The position numbers and the translations under genes are program-made. Below are positions 1 through 6,144 of a DNA stretch of 6,216 bases, one piece after another (position 1 is the first letter of the stretch; the number at the start of each line of letters is the position of its first letter). A model generated the notes under the pieces. It did not search any database and had not been told where the DNA came from. It was given only the letters and a program-made list of their open reading frames with translations. Source of the stretch: an uncultured Bermanella sp. GTDB taxonomy: Bacteria > Pseudomonadota > Gammaproteobacteria > Pseudomonadales > Oceanobacteraceae. The stretch spans positions 1-6,216 of the forward strand of contig CAJXIK010000120.1 in NCBI GenBank assembly GCA_913054445.1, in the 5' to 3' direction.

Positions 1-19
1 CACCCACAAGGAATACCCG

Positions 20-529
20 ATGCCCTACCGCATAGGCCATGGTTTTGATGTTCATAAATTCTCGGCGGCCAAACAAGGGGCCGAGGTCATCATCTGCGGG
101 GTGCACATTCCCTTCGCGTGTGAATTACTGGCGCACAGCGACGGCGATGTAGCCCTGCATGCCTTGAGCGATGCATTGCTAGGGGCGGCGGCTTTGGGCG
201 ACATTGGCCATCACTTTCCCGATACCGATCCCGCCTATAAGGGGGCCGATAGCCGTGACTTGTTGCGACACGTCTATGCCAGCGTGCAACAAAAAAATTA
301 TCAGGTGGTGAATGTAGATTTAACCATCATGGCGCAGGTCCCCAAGATGGCCCCACACATTCAGGCCATGCGTGACAACATTGCCCGCGATTTAGGGCTA
401 GTGCTAGATCAGGTCAATGTAAAAGCCACCACCACCGAGAAGCTAGGGTTTGTGGGGCGTAAAGAAGGCATTGCCGTGGAAGCGGTGGCCTTGTTGAGGC
501 GTGTCGATGTTAACAACAGTAACGAGTAA
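20..529 (+). CDS. ispF: 2-C-methyl-D-erythritol 2,4-cyclodiphosphate synthase (IspF)
   Basis: IspF is the cytoplasmic MEP-pathway enzyme that converts CDP-ME 2-phosphate to the cyclic diphosphate MEcPP, releasing CMP, on the way to IPP and DMAPP. The 169-aa product opens with the family N-terminus [10 protein letters not shown]10, H12 and H47 match the three zinc ligands, [20 protein letters not shown] (36-55) and GDIG (60-63) follow, and the substrate-binding TTTEKLGF segment lies at 137-144. The family is usually about 157-160 aa; the extra length is about 3 residues near position 20 and a short polar C-terminal tail. The ATG at 20 is preceded by AAGGAA (8-13) and fits the conserved start. 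The frame has no stop in the 19 bases upstream, so an upstream start outside the window is formally possible but unlikely. It is the first gene of the compact cluster, 3 nt before truD. ispD commonly lies just upstream in relatives but cannot be seen here. Confidence 0.97.
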   Translation: MPYRIGHGFDVHKFSAAKQGAEVIICGVHIPFACELLAHSDGDVALHALSDALLGAAALGDIGHHFPDTDPAYKGADSRDLLRHVYASVQQKNYQVVNVDLTIMAQVPKMAPHIQAMRDNIARDLGLVLDQVNVKATTTEKLGFVGRKEGIAVEAVALLRRVDVNNSNE

Positions 530-532
530 AGC

Positions 533-1597
533 ATGACGGAATTTAATAGCCAGTGGCCCACGGCGTACCCAAAATTAGCGGTGAAGGGCTTTTTCCGCAC
601 GCAGCTGGAAGACTTTCAGGTCACTGAGTTAAGTAATCGCCAGTTACATGCGTCCGGCCCCCACCTCTTCTTGTTCATCGAAAAACAAGGCACCAACACC
701 CACTGGTTGGCCCGTAAGTTGGCCAACCATGCCAAGGTTGATCTAAAAGCCGTGGGCTATGCCGGTTTGAAGGACCGTCATGCTATTACCCGCCAATGGT
801 TTAGCATCCCCTATAAGGACAAGCTGCCAGATCTCAGCCATGTATTTTCTAAGCCGGAATTCACCCTGCTAAGCCAGGGTTTCTATGGTGTGAAGCTGAA
901 ACGCGGGGCCTTGGGCGGCAATGCCTTTCGCATCGTGTTGCGCAACATGACCGGCGACAAGCAAGCGATAGAGCAGCGCCTAGAATTAATTCGACAACGG
1001 GGGGTGCCCAATTATTTTGGCCGCCAACGTTTCGGCAATGACGGCGATAACCTCCAGCAAGCCCACAACATGTTTGCCAATGGCAAACGTCCCCGCAACA
1101 AACAAAAGGGCTCTATGTATATTTCGGCGGCGCGCTCATTCTTGTTTAATGAGATGCTGGCCAAGCGCATCGAGCTAAATAGCTGGGACCGACCCATGGC
1201 GGGGGAAGTGTTTGGTTTTGCTGGCAGTCTTCGTGGCTTTAGCCAAGAGGGCAGTAGCGAAGAATTACAGCGTTGGCGCACGAACCGCATTCACCCCACC
1301 TGCGCCCTATGGGGCAAAAATGAATCCTTGGCGGCGGGCGAGTTGTTGGCCATCGAAGCAGAGGTAGCCGCGGCCAACCCAGTTTTTTGTGAGGGCTTAG
1401 TCAACAAGGGCCTAAAGCAAGAGCGCCGCGCCGCGCGTATGCTCGTGCCCGATTTATTCTGGATGTGGCAAGGGGACGACCTAGTGTTACGTTTTTCGTT
1501 GGCATCTGGTTATTTTGCCACCTCCATACTCGCCGAATTAGGGGATATCCAAGAGGCCCCGCGGGAATACTATGCCGAGCAAGAGGCCAGCCAATAA
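533..1597 (+). CDS. truD: tRNA pseudouridine(13) synthase (TruD)
   Basis: TruD isomerises uridine 13 of tRNA, notably tRNA-Glu, to pseudouridine in the cytoplasm. The 354-aa product is close to the 349 aa of E. coli TruD. The signature GYAGLKDRHAITRQW spans 75-89, with the catalytic aspartate at D81. The N-terminal EDFQV (26-30) and GGNAFRIVLR (128-137) match conserved active-site segments. GVPNYFGRQRFG (157-168) leads into the TruD-specific insertion domain, roughly 155-303, and the catalytic fold resumes with the C-terminal LRFSLASGYFATSILAEL. No key residue is missing. The ATG at 533 lies 3 nt after the ispF stop and has only a weak GAG (524-526) upstream, inside the end of ispF, which suggests translational coupling. 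The surE start follows the stop after one base. The ispF-truD-surE-pcm order is conserved in Gammaproteobacteria. Confidence 0.97.
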   Translation: MTEFNSQWPTAYPKLAVKGFFRTQLEDFQVTELSNRQLHASGPHLFLFIEKQGTNTHWLARKLANHAKVDLKAVGYAGLKDRHAITRQWFSIPYKDKLPDLSHVFSKPEFTLLSQGFYGVKLKRGALGGNAFRIVLRNMTGDKQAIEQRLELIRQRGVPNYFGRQRFGNDGDNLQQAHNMFANGKRPRNKQKGSMYISAARSFLFNEMLAKRIELNSWDRPMAGEVFGFAGSLRGFSQEGSSEELQRWRTNRIHPTCALWGKNESLAAGELLAIEAEVAAANPVFCEGLVNKGLKQERRAARMLVPDLFWMWQGDDLVLRFSLASGYFATSILAELGDIQEAPREYYAEQEASQ

Positions 1598-1598
1598 C

Positions 1599-2336
1599 AT
1601 GCACTTATTACTCAGCAACGATGATGGGGTGCATGCGCCTGGCCTAGCCATGTTGCTGGCCCAGTGTCAGGCGGCCGGTTTCCAGGTGACGGTGGTGGCC
1701 CCCGACCGCGACCGCAGCGGTGCCAGTAACTCCTTAACCCTAGATCGCCCGCTACACCCCCTTCATTTAAGCGAGGGCATCATCAGTATCAATGGTACCC
1801 CTACCGATTGTGTGCACTTGGCCATCAATAGCCTGTGCGCCAGCCAGCCGCAGAGGGTCATATCGGGCATCAATGCCGGGGCTAACCTAGGGGACGATGT
1901 CTTGTATTCTGGCACCGTGGCGGCGGCCATGGAGGGGCGTTTCTTAGAGCACACGCCCATGGCGGTCTCTCTGATGGGCAAGACCCACTTCGCCACCGCC
2001 GCCAGAGTCACCCTAGCGTTATTGCGTCAGCTAGATAAGCGGACGTTTGCCAGCAATACCGTATTGAATATCAATGTGCCCGATGTGCCCTATGAGCAAC
2101 TCACCGGCATAGAGGTGACTCGCCTCGGGCACCGTCAGCGCAGCGATAACCCGGTTAAGTCCATCAACCCGCGCGGCAAAGAATGTTATTGGATCAGTGG
2201 TGTGGGTGCCCCCCAAGACGCCGGGCCGGGCACCGATTTTTATGCGCTGTCACAGAATCGAGTCTCCATCACTCCCATTAAGGTCGACATGACATCCTTT
2301 GCGGTGCAGGCCAGCCTTGAGGGGCTAACACTGTGA
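1599..2336 (+). CDS. surE: 5'/3'-nucleotidase / survival protein SurE
   Basis: SurE is a metal-dependent phosphatase of nucleoside monophosphates, also active on short polyphosphate in E. coli, linked to stationary-phase survival. The product is 245 aa (E. coli 253). The start LLLSNDDGVHAPGL carries the metal-binding pair D8-D9. APDRDRSGASNSLTL (34-48) holds S40, and SGINAGANLGDD (89-100) holds N92; these match the metal ligands of the family. YSGTVAAAMEGR (103-114), NINVPD (157-162) and DAGPGTDF (207-214) are further family blocks. An in-frame ATG at 1572 would add nine residues overlapping the end of truD. I chose 1599 because the family begins almost directly at the (I/L)LLSNDDG strand, and AAGAGG (1581-1586) lies upstream, though 12 nt away. 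The start is one base after the truD stop. The TGA stop overlaps the GTG start of pcm, and the two genes are classical stress-survival partners. Confidence 0.96.
   Translation: MHLLLSNDDGVHAPGLAMLLAQCQAAGFQVTVVAPDRDRSGASNSLTLDRPLHPLHLSEGIISINGTPTDCVHLAINSLCASQPQRVISGINAGANLGDDVLYSGTVAAAMEGRFLEHTPMAVSLMGKTHFATAARVTLALLRQLDKRTFASNTVLNINVPDVPYEQLTGIEVTRLGHRQRSDNPVKSINPRGKECYWISGVGAPQDAGPGTDFYALSQNRVSITPIKVDMTSFAVQASLEGLTL
2318..2335 (+). promoter_or_regulatory. Ribosome binding site and overlapping GTG start of pcm
   Basis: TGAGGGG at 2318-2324 is the strongest Shine-Dalgarno match I noticed in the window. It sits 8 nt before a GTG at 2333, whose last two bases belong to the surE TGA stop (GTGA overlap). 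This arrangement is typical of translational coupling and supports GTG as at least one real start of pcm. The downstream ATG at 2363 could also be used. Confidence 0.6.
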
Positions 2337-3007
2337 CGCCACTGCAATTGCAGGGCATCGGCATGACCAGCCAGCGTACTCGGGACCGGCTGGTGGGGCG
2401 CTTGATCGAGCAAGGCATCCGCAACCCTGAGGTACTCGCCGTCATGGCGGAGACCCCGCGCCACATCTTTGTGGACGAAGCTTTAAGTCATCGCGCCTAC
2501 GAAGACACCGCCCTGCCCATCGGCTTTGCTCAGACCATTAGCCGCCCCTATATCGTGGCCAAGATGACCGAGCTGTTGCTTAATAGCGGGCCCTTGCACA
2601 GTGTGCTGGAAATAGGCACAGGGTGTGGCTACCAGACCCTAGTGTTGTCGCAGCTGGCCCAGCGCATCTACAGCGTGGAGCGCATCGAGGGCTTGCAAAA
2701 GAAGGCGCGGCAACGCTTGTCCTTGCTGCGTGTGAACAACGTGCGCTTCAAGCACGCAGACGGTAACTGGGGCTGGCCGCAGGAGGGCCCCTACGATGCC
2801 ATCCTCTCGGCGGCGGCGCCCGAGACGATTCCCCAGCAGCTAACCCAGCAGCTGAATATCGGCGGGCGCTTAATCATGCCGGTGGGAGTGGGGGACGATC
2901 AGCAGCTAACTCTGGTCACTCGCACGGAAGACGGTTATAAAAAAGAAATATTAGAAGCGGTAAAATTTGTGCCCATGTTATCGGGTACTAAGGCAATGAG
3001 AGGCTAA
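2333..3007 (+). CDS. pcm: Protein-L-isoaspartate O-methyltransferase (PIMT)
   Basis: Pcm transfers a methyl group from S-adenosylmethionine to L-isoaspartyl residues of aged proteins, starting their repair to aspartate. From the GTG start it is 224 aa (E. coli 208). TPRHIFVDEAL (41-51), ALPIGFAQTISRPYIVAKM (60-78) with the family-conserved S70, SAM-binding motif I VLEIGTGCGYQT (91-102), SVERI (114-118), and the late GGRLIMPVG (177-185) and VKFVPMLSG (210-218) are all present in family order. C98 replaces the commoner serine in motif I, and the usual GDGWxGW reads ADGNWGW; both look tolerable. GTG at 2333 overlaps the surE stop by 4 nt and has a strong TGAGGGG site (2318-2324) at 8-nt spacing. 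An ATG at 2363 (MTSQRTRDRL, 214 aa) is the alternative, matches the N-terminus I recall for Pseudomonas Pcm and has an AGGG at 7 nt. Either start preserves the fold. Confidence 0.96.
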   Translation: MTPLQLQGIGMTSQRTRDRLVGRLIEQGIRNPEVLAVMAETPRHIFVDEALSHRAYEDTALPIGFAQTISRPYIVAKMTELLLNSGPLHSVLEIGTGCGYQTLVLSQLAQRIYSVERIEGLQKKARQRLSLLRVNNVRFKHADGNWGWPQEGPYDAILSAAAPETIPQQLTQQLNIGGRLIMPVGVGDDQQLTLVTRTEDGYKKEILEAVKFVPMLSGTKAMRG

Positions 3008-3011
3008 ACGG

Positions 3012-3911
3012 ATGTGGAATTTTTTGAAAGGCATGGCCATGGGGGCCGCGGATGTGGTGCCTGGTGTGTCGGGCGGTACCGTCGCCTTAGTGACCGGCAT
3101 ATACGAGCGTTTAATCAACGCCATTAAAAATATTGGCCTAGATACCTTAAAGAGCGTGTTTCAAAATGGGCTTAAGCCCACCTGGCAACAACTAGATGGC
3201 ACATTTTTAGTGAGCCTGTTGGCCGGTATTCTCACCAGTATCGTGCTCTTTGCGCGTGTCTTGCATTTTGCCATAGAGCACTACCCCATGTTTATTTGGC
3301 CGTGTTTTTTTGGTTTAGTATTGGCATCTGTGCTCTATGTGGGCCGTCAGGTGGGACGCTGGAATTGGCAGCGCGGCAGTTTATTAACCCTAGGTGCCGG
3401 TGTGGCGGCCATGATTAGCCTGTCTGCATCCACGCAGATAGAGGTCAGCGCCCTGAGCCTATTTTTATCTGGTGCCCTGGCCATTTGCGCCATGATATTA
3501 CCCGGTATTTCGGGCAGTTTTATTTTGCTGTTATTGGGCATGTATGGGGTGGTGATTGGCGCGCTAAAGTCGTTTGATCTTTATACCTTAAGCATCTTTG
3601 CCGCGGGTTGTGTGTGTGGGTTAATGCTGTTTTCGCGCTTCTTAGGCTGGCTGTTGGCTCGCTTTAAGTCCGCCACCATGGCCTTGTTAACCGGTTTCAT
3701 GCTGGGGGCCCTGCTTAAACTCTGGCCTTGGAAGGAAGTGATAGAGACTCGTATCAACAGCAAAGGGGATGTTGTGCCCTGGATCGAATACCCTATTTCT
3801 CCGTTCGAACATGCAGATCCGCAGCTGTTGTTGGTGAGCCTGTCGGCCCTATTCGGCTTCGCCCTAGTGATAATCTTAGAGCGAACATTTAATAAGGTGG
3901 CTGAAAATTAA
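3012..3911 (+). CDS. DUF368 membrane protein, probable undecaprenyl phosphate translocase (PopT family)
   Basis: This is a 299-aa polytopic inner-membrane protein of the DUF368 family (PF04018). Members including Vibrio cholerae PopT have been shown to be needed for returning undecaprenyl phosphate, the lipid carrier for peptidoglycan and other surface polymers, from the outer to the inner leaflet. The family hallmark is seen twice: GAADVVPGVSGGTVAL (11-26) and AMILPGISGSFILLLLG (160-176). The two PGxSG loops suggest an internal duplication with re-entrant segments. Further hydrophobic stretches lie near 65-85, 93-112, 124-138, 145-160, 193-215, 220-236 and 272-289. ATG at 3012 has GAGAGG (2998-3003) at 8 nt and lies 4 nt after the pcm stop, so it belongs to the same transcript. 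It stands directly before nlpD, a cell-wall gene. Family assignment is firm; substrate and direction here are inferred from the family. Confidence 0.9.
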   Translation: MWNFLKGMAMGAADVVPGVSGGTVALVTGIYERLINAIKNIGLDTLKSVFQNGLKPTWQQLDGTFLVSLLAGILTSIVLFARVLHFAIEHYPMFIWPCFFGLVLASVLYVGRQVGRWNWQRGSLLTLGAGVAAMISLSASTQIEVSALSLFLSGALAICAMILPGISGSFILLLLGMYGVVIGALKSFDLYTLSIFAAGCVCGLMLFSRFLGWLLARFKSATMALLTGFMLGALLKLWPWKEVIETRINSKGDVVPWIEYPISPFEHADPQLLLVSLSALFGFALVIILERTFNKVAEN

Positions 3912-3918
3912 CCACAGG

Positions 3919-3940
3919 TTAACCCCATATAGCGGGTTAG
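3919..3940 (+). other. Small hairpin just after the DUF368 gene
   Basis: TTAACCC (3919-3925) can pair with GGGTTAG (3934-3940), six Watson-Crick pairs plus a closing G-U, around an 8-nt loop. It lies eight bases after the DUF368 stop. No T run follows, so it is not a canonical intrinsic terminator. It could be a 3'-end stabiliser or part of a double-hairpin unit with the stronger dyad at 3959-4000. Function is unknown. Confidence 0.35.
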
Positions 3941-3958
3941 GTGCGGCTTAGAGTCAAT

Positions 3959-4000
3959 ATCCCCCTGCAAAAAATTGGCATCTGCCATTTGCAGGGGGGT
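3959..4000. repeat. Long GC-rich inverted repeat between the DUF368 gene and nlpD
   Basis: CCCCCTGCAAA (3961-3971) is perfectly complementary to TTTGCAGGGGG (3988-3998), and the stem can grow by a U-G and an A-U pair to 3959/4000. Inside the loop, TGGC (3976-3979) pairs with GCCA (3984-3987), giving a second, stacked helix with a 4-nt loop. This is the strongest dyad in the window. A T run follows on neither strand (TTGATG comes next on +), so an intrinsic terminator is not supported. It may be an mRNA 3'-end stabiliser for the upstream operon, a partial terminator or a dispersed palindromic element. Confidence 0.6.
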
Positions 4001-4063
4001 TGATGCGGGCGAAAAATATTTTTTTAGAAGAATTTAGAATTTAGGGTAACTTTTTGAGCATTC

Positions 4064-4909
4064 ATGATAATTAAAAACCACATAATAATGAGATGGAAGC
4101 CCTTGCTAGCATTCATGCGTCAAAATACCCGACACTTCCCCTGTTTGGCATTTTGCTTGAAGGGGGTCTCGGCCCTAGTGATCATATTTAACCTTAACGC
4201 TTGCAGTGGCTTCGTGGCGGTGGAAGATAAGTTTGGCACCTCAGCGCAGTCGCGCAATGTTCATGTGGTGCAGAAGAGTGAGACCCTGTTCTCACTGGCG
4301 TGGCGTTATGGTTGGGACTATAAAGCGTTAGCGCGTGCTAACGCCATCGGCGCGCCGTACCTTATATACCCCGGCCAAAAATTAACGGTCGCGCACCCTT
4401 CGCGATTCGCCTCGGGCTCACCAGCAAGCGCCAGCAAAACTTTGACGACGACCCCCAAGGCCGCTCCCAAGCACCGCGCCAGTGCCTATAAAAACCCTAA
4501 AAGTACCCCAGTGGCAGGGCAACAGCGGGGTAAGGTGGCTTGGTCGTGGCCCGCCAAAGGTAAGCTAATCGCCAGATTTTCAGCAAAATCCCCCGCCAAC
4601 AAGGGGATTGATATTGGCGGGAGCTTGGGGGAATCTGTAACGGCAGCAGCGGCAGGTTCGGTGGTCTATGCGGGGAGTGGTTTACTCGGCTATGGCAACC
4701 TAGTGATTATCAAACACAACGAGCAATTCCTCAGTGCCTATGCACATAACAAGCGCTTGTTAGTGAAAGAGAGTCAGCGGGTAAAGGCCGGGCAATCCAT
4801 TGCCGAGATCGGCTCCAGTGGGACGGATAAAGTGAAATTACACTTTGAAATTCGTCACCAAGGGAAACCAGTGAATCCAATGTTGTATCTGCCCAAGGTG
4901 AAAAAATAA
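4064..4909 (+). CDS. nlpD: NlpD-family lipoprotein, LysM plus degenerate LytM/M23 domain (amidase activator)
   Basis: NlpD is an outer-membrane lipoprotein that activates the amidase AmiC to split septal peptidoglycan. The product is 281 aa (E. coli 379). A hydrophobic segment (about 34-44) ends in a lipobox-like LNAC with C47; S48 at +2 fits outer-membrane sorting. LysM spans about 65-109 (HVVQKSETLFSLAWRYGWDY ... YPGQKLTV), then a low-complexity A/S/T/K/P linker (112-158), then an M23 domain (about 160-277). The catalytic set is incomplete: N179 stands where the first zinc histidine is expected before D183, and K258 replaces the first histidine of HxH before H260. H228 remains. This fits a non-enzymatic activator. 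ATG at 4064 has a weak TTGAG (4054-4058); in-frame ATGs at 4088 and 4115 exist, and 4115 would give a more usual signal peptide of about 29 residues. It precedes rpoS, as is usual in Gammaproteobacteria. Confidence 0.92.
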   Translation: MIIKNHIIMRWKPLLAFMRQNTRHFPCLAFCLKGVSALVIIFNLNACSGFVAVEDKFGTSAQSRNVHVVQKSETLFSLAWRYGWDYKALARANAIGAPYLIYPGQKLTVAHPSRFASGSPASASKTLTTTPKAAPKHRASAYKNPKSTPVAGQQRGKVAWSWPAKGKLIARFSAKSPANKGIDIGGSLGESVTAAAAGSVVYAGSGLLGYGNLVIIKHNEQFLSAYAHNKRLLVKESQRVKAGQSIAEIGSSGTDKVKLHFEIRHQGKPVNPMLYLPKVKK

Positions 4910-4910
4910 C

Positions 4911-4940
4911 TTTCGCCTGAGGGCGAGATTCAATTTTTTT
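4911..4940 (+). terminator. Candidate intrinsic terminator between nlpD and rpoS
   Basis: TCGCC (4913-4917) pairs with GGCGA (4922-4926) around a TGAG tetraloop. The stem can extend by a U-G and a U-A pair to 4911/4928. Seven Ts follow at 4934-4940, five bases after the extended stem. It begins one base after the nlpD stop. The short stem and the gap before the T run make it a modest terminator. It may be partial, reducing read-through into rpoS. Confidence 0.5.
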
Positions 4941-4955
4941 ATGTTTTATATCGTT

Positions 4956-4965
4956 AGTTCGAACT
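4956..4965. repeat. Perfect 10-bp palindrome in the rpoS leader
   Basis: AGTTCGAACT at 4956-4965 is a perfect palindrome in an AT-rich stretch about 90 nt before the rpoS start. It has the symmetry of a dimeric regulator site but matches no operator I can name. A 10-bp palindrome can also occur by chance. Confidence 0.25.
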
Positions 4966-4993
4966 GCTTTTAATTACTGGAATGACTTTTGAA

Positions 4994-5031
4994 TAGTTAT
5001 TTACACAGTTAAGGCAGTAACGAAATAACTA
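4994..5031 (+). promoter_or_regulatory. Predicted stem-loop in the rpoS 5' leader
   Basis: TAGTTATTT (4994-5002) is perfectly complementary to AAATAACTA (5023-5031). Within the 20-nt loop, GTTA (5008-5011) can pair with TAAC (5018-5021). The structure ends 11 nt before the rpoS ribosome binding site (GGCGGGG, 5043-5049). In E. coli the rpoS leader folds into a self-inhibitory hairpin opened by Hfq-dependent small RNAs. This hairpin does not mask the binding site directly, so a similar role is only inference. The stem is all A/U except one pair and would be weak. I found no convincing -35/-10 pair in 4910-5055; the main rpoS promoter lies within nlpD in E. coli and could do so here. Confidence 0.35.
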
Positions 5032-5055
5032 CAACGATAATTGGCGGGGCTAGCT

Positions 5056-6138
5056 ATGGCGGTAAAAAAGGAATTGCAAAATAAGGAGATAGATTCAGAT
5101 TTGGCGGTGGCGGACGTCAAACCGAAACGTAAGCGCGCAGTCAAGGCGGTGAAAACGCCTAAAACCACCAACAAGGCCGATAAACCGGTGGCCAAGAAAG
5201 CGGCGGTCAAGAAGGTAAAAGCCGTAAAAGCCGTAAAAGTGGAAAAAAAGGCAGAACCGTTAAGCTCTGCCAGTAAAGAAAAAGAGACCCAAAAAAATCT
5301 CGATGCCACTCAGCTTTATCTCAATGAAATTGGTTTTTCCCCCTTATTAACCCCAGCAGAAGAAGTGCACTTTGCGCGCCTAGCTCGCAAAGGAGACGAT
5401 AAAGGCCGTAAGCGCATGATAGAGAGCAACTTGCGTTTAGTGGTTAAGATAGCACGGCGCTACGTTAACCGTGGCCTGACTCTGCTGGACCTAATAGAAG
5501 AGGGTAACCTAGGCTTGATTCGCGCGGTGGAAAAATTTGACCCAGAGCGCGGCTTTCGTTTCTCGACCTACGCCACCTGGTGGATTCGCCAAACCATAGA
5601 GCGGGCCATCATGAATCAAACCCGCACCATACGCTTGCCCATCCATGTGGTGAAAGAATTAAACGTCTATTTACGGGCGGCCCGCGAACTCACCCAGAAA
5701 CTCGACCACGAACCCAGTGCCGAAGAGATCGCCACGTTACTGGAGAAACCGGTCGCCGATGTGAAACGCATGTTGGGATTAAATGAAAGAGTGGCCTCTG
5801 TGGACTCTCCACTGGGCTACAACAGCGAAAAATCAATTTTAGATACCATAGCAGATGATGCCGCCGGCGACCCCTGTCAGATGCTGCAAGACAGTGACAT
5901 ACGCAATAGCCTCGACCGTTGGTTAGAGGACCTCACCGAGAAGCAAAGAGAGGTCATCGCGCGCCGCTTTGGCCTACGGGGTTATGAAACCAGCACCCTC
6001 GAAGAAGTGGGCCATGAAATAGGGCTCACCCGAGAGCGGGTTCGCCAAATTCAGGTGGAAGCCTTGAAGCGCATGCGCGAGATCATGGAAAAACACGGCC
6101 TCAATGCCCGTTCCATCTTTGGCGTACTGGAAGCCTAA
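5056..6138 (+). CDS. rpoS: RNA polymerase sigma factor RpoS with lysine-rich N-terminal segment
   Basis: RpoS (sigma-38) directs RNA polymerase to general-stress and stationary-phase promoters. The product is 360 aa, longer than E. coli (330) or Pseudomonas (about 335). Region 1.2 begins at [16 protein letters not shown] (83-98). Region 2 (about 121-191) holds [36 protein letters not shown] and [12 protein letters not shown]200 in HVVKELN corresponds to E. coli K173, which contacts extended -10 DNA and RssB. Region 3 runs to about 275. Region 4 (about 286-342) holds the helix-turn-helix [20 protein letters not shown]. All are intact. Residues 22-65 are unusual: 19 of 44 are K/R and only two are acidic, with A-V-K repeats (28-33, 50-52, 56-61). 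The frame is open back to a TTG at 5041, but I chose ATG 5056 because GGCGGGG (5043-5049) lies 6 nt upstream and MAVKKE resembles the Pseudomonas RpoS start. Confidence 0.97.
   Translation: MAVKKELQNKEIDSDLAVADVKPKRKRAVKAVKTPKTTNKADKPVAKKAAVKKVKAVKAVKVEKKAEPLSSASKEKETQKNLDATQLYLNEIGFSPLLTPAEEVHFARLARKGDDKGRKRMIESNLRLVVKIARRYVNRGLTLLDLIEEGNLGLIRAVEKFDPERGFRFSTYATWWIRQTIERAIMNQTRTIRLPIHVVKELNVYLRAARELTQKLDHEPSAEEIATLLEKPVADVKRMLGLNERVASVDSPLGYNSEKSILDTIADDAAGDPCQMLQDSDIRNSLDRWLEDLTEKQREVIARRFGLRGYETSTLEEVGHEIGLTRERVRQIQVEALKRMREIMEKHGLNARSIFGVLEA
5215..5238 (+). repeat. 9-nt tandem repeat inside rpoS
   Basis: GCCGTAAAA occurs at 5221-5229 and again at 5230-5238 without a change, preceded by a partial GTAAAA at 5215-5220. 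It encodes A-V-K twice within the lysine-rich segment of RpoS. Earlier A-V-K codons in the same segment use different synonymous codons (GCAGTCAAG, GCGGTGAAA). This pair therefore looks like a recent slippage duplication, while the others are older or independently maintained. The repeat length is a multiple of three, so expansion or loss keeps the frame. Confidence 0.7.
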
Positions 6139-6144
6139 ATATGT

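Noticed and set aside
1..19. Tail of ispD before ispF
   Set aside because: None of the three forward frames has a stop codon in these 19 bases, and there is too little sequence to recognise a protein.
1572..1598. Upstream in-frame start for surE adding nine residues
   Set aside because: SurE proteins begin almost directly at the LLLSNDDG strand, and the added residues are simply the end of truD read in another frame.
4000..4040. Possible nlpD promoter (TTGATG at 4000-4005; TAGAAT at 4035-4040)
   Set aside because: The spacing between the two elements is 29 nt, far too long. TAGAAT alone in AT-rich DNA is weak evidence. A promoter may well be here, but I cannot place it.
4012..4043. AT-rich palindrome AAAAATATTTTT and direct GAATTTA repeats ahead of nlpD
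   Set aside because: Such simple A/T patterns occur readily by chance in AT-rich spacers, and they show no match to a site I know.
4565..4900. Active M23 metallopeptidase in NlpD
   Set aside because: The first zinc histidine is replaced by N179 and the first histidine of HxH by K258, so an enzymatic role is not supported; the domain fits the non-catalytic activator class.
5041..5055. TTG start for rpoS five codons upstream
   Set aside because: It would place the good GGCGGGG ribosome binding site inside the coding sequence. The ATG at 5056 gives MAVKKE, which matches the Pseudomonas-type start.
5001..5309. 102-residue minus-strand frame opposite the start of rpoS
   Set aside because: It is the mirror of the lysine-rich rpoS segment, where A/K/V codons read in reverse give F/T/A-rich sequence. 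It has no ribosome binding site or family signature.
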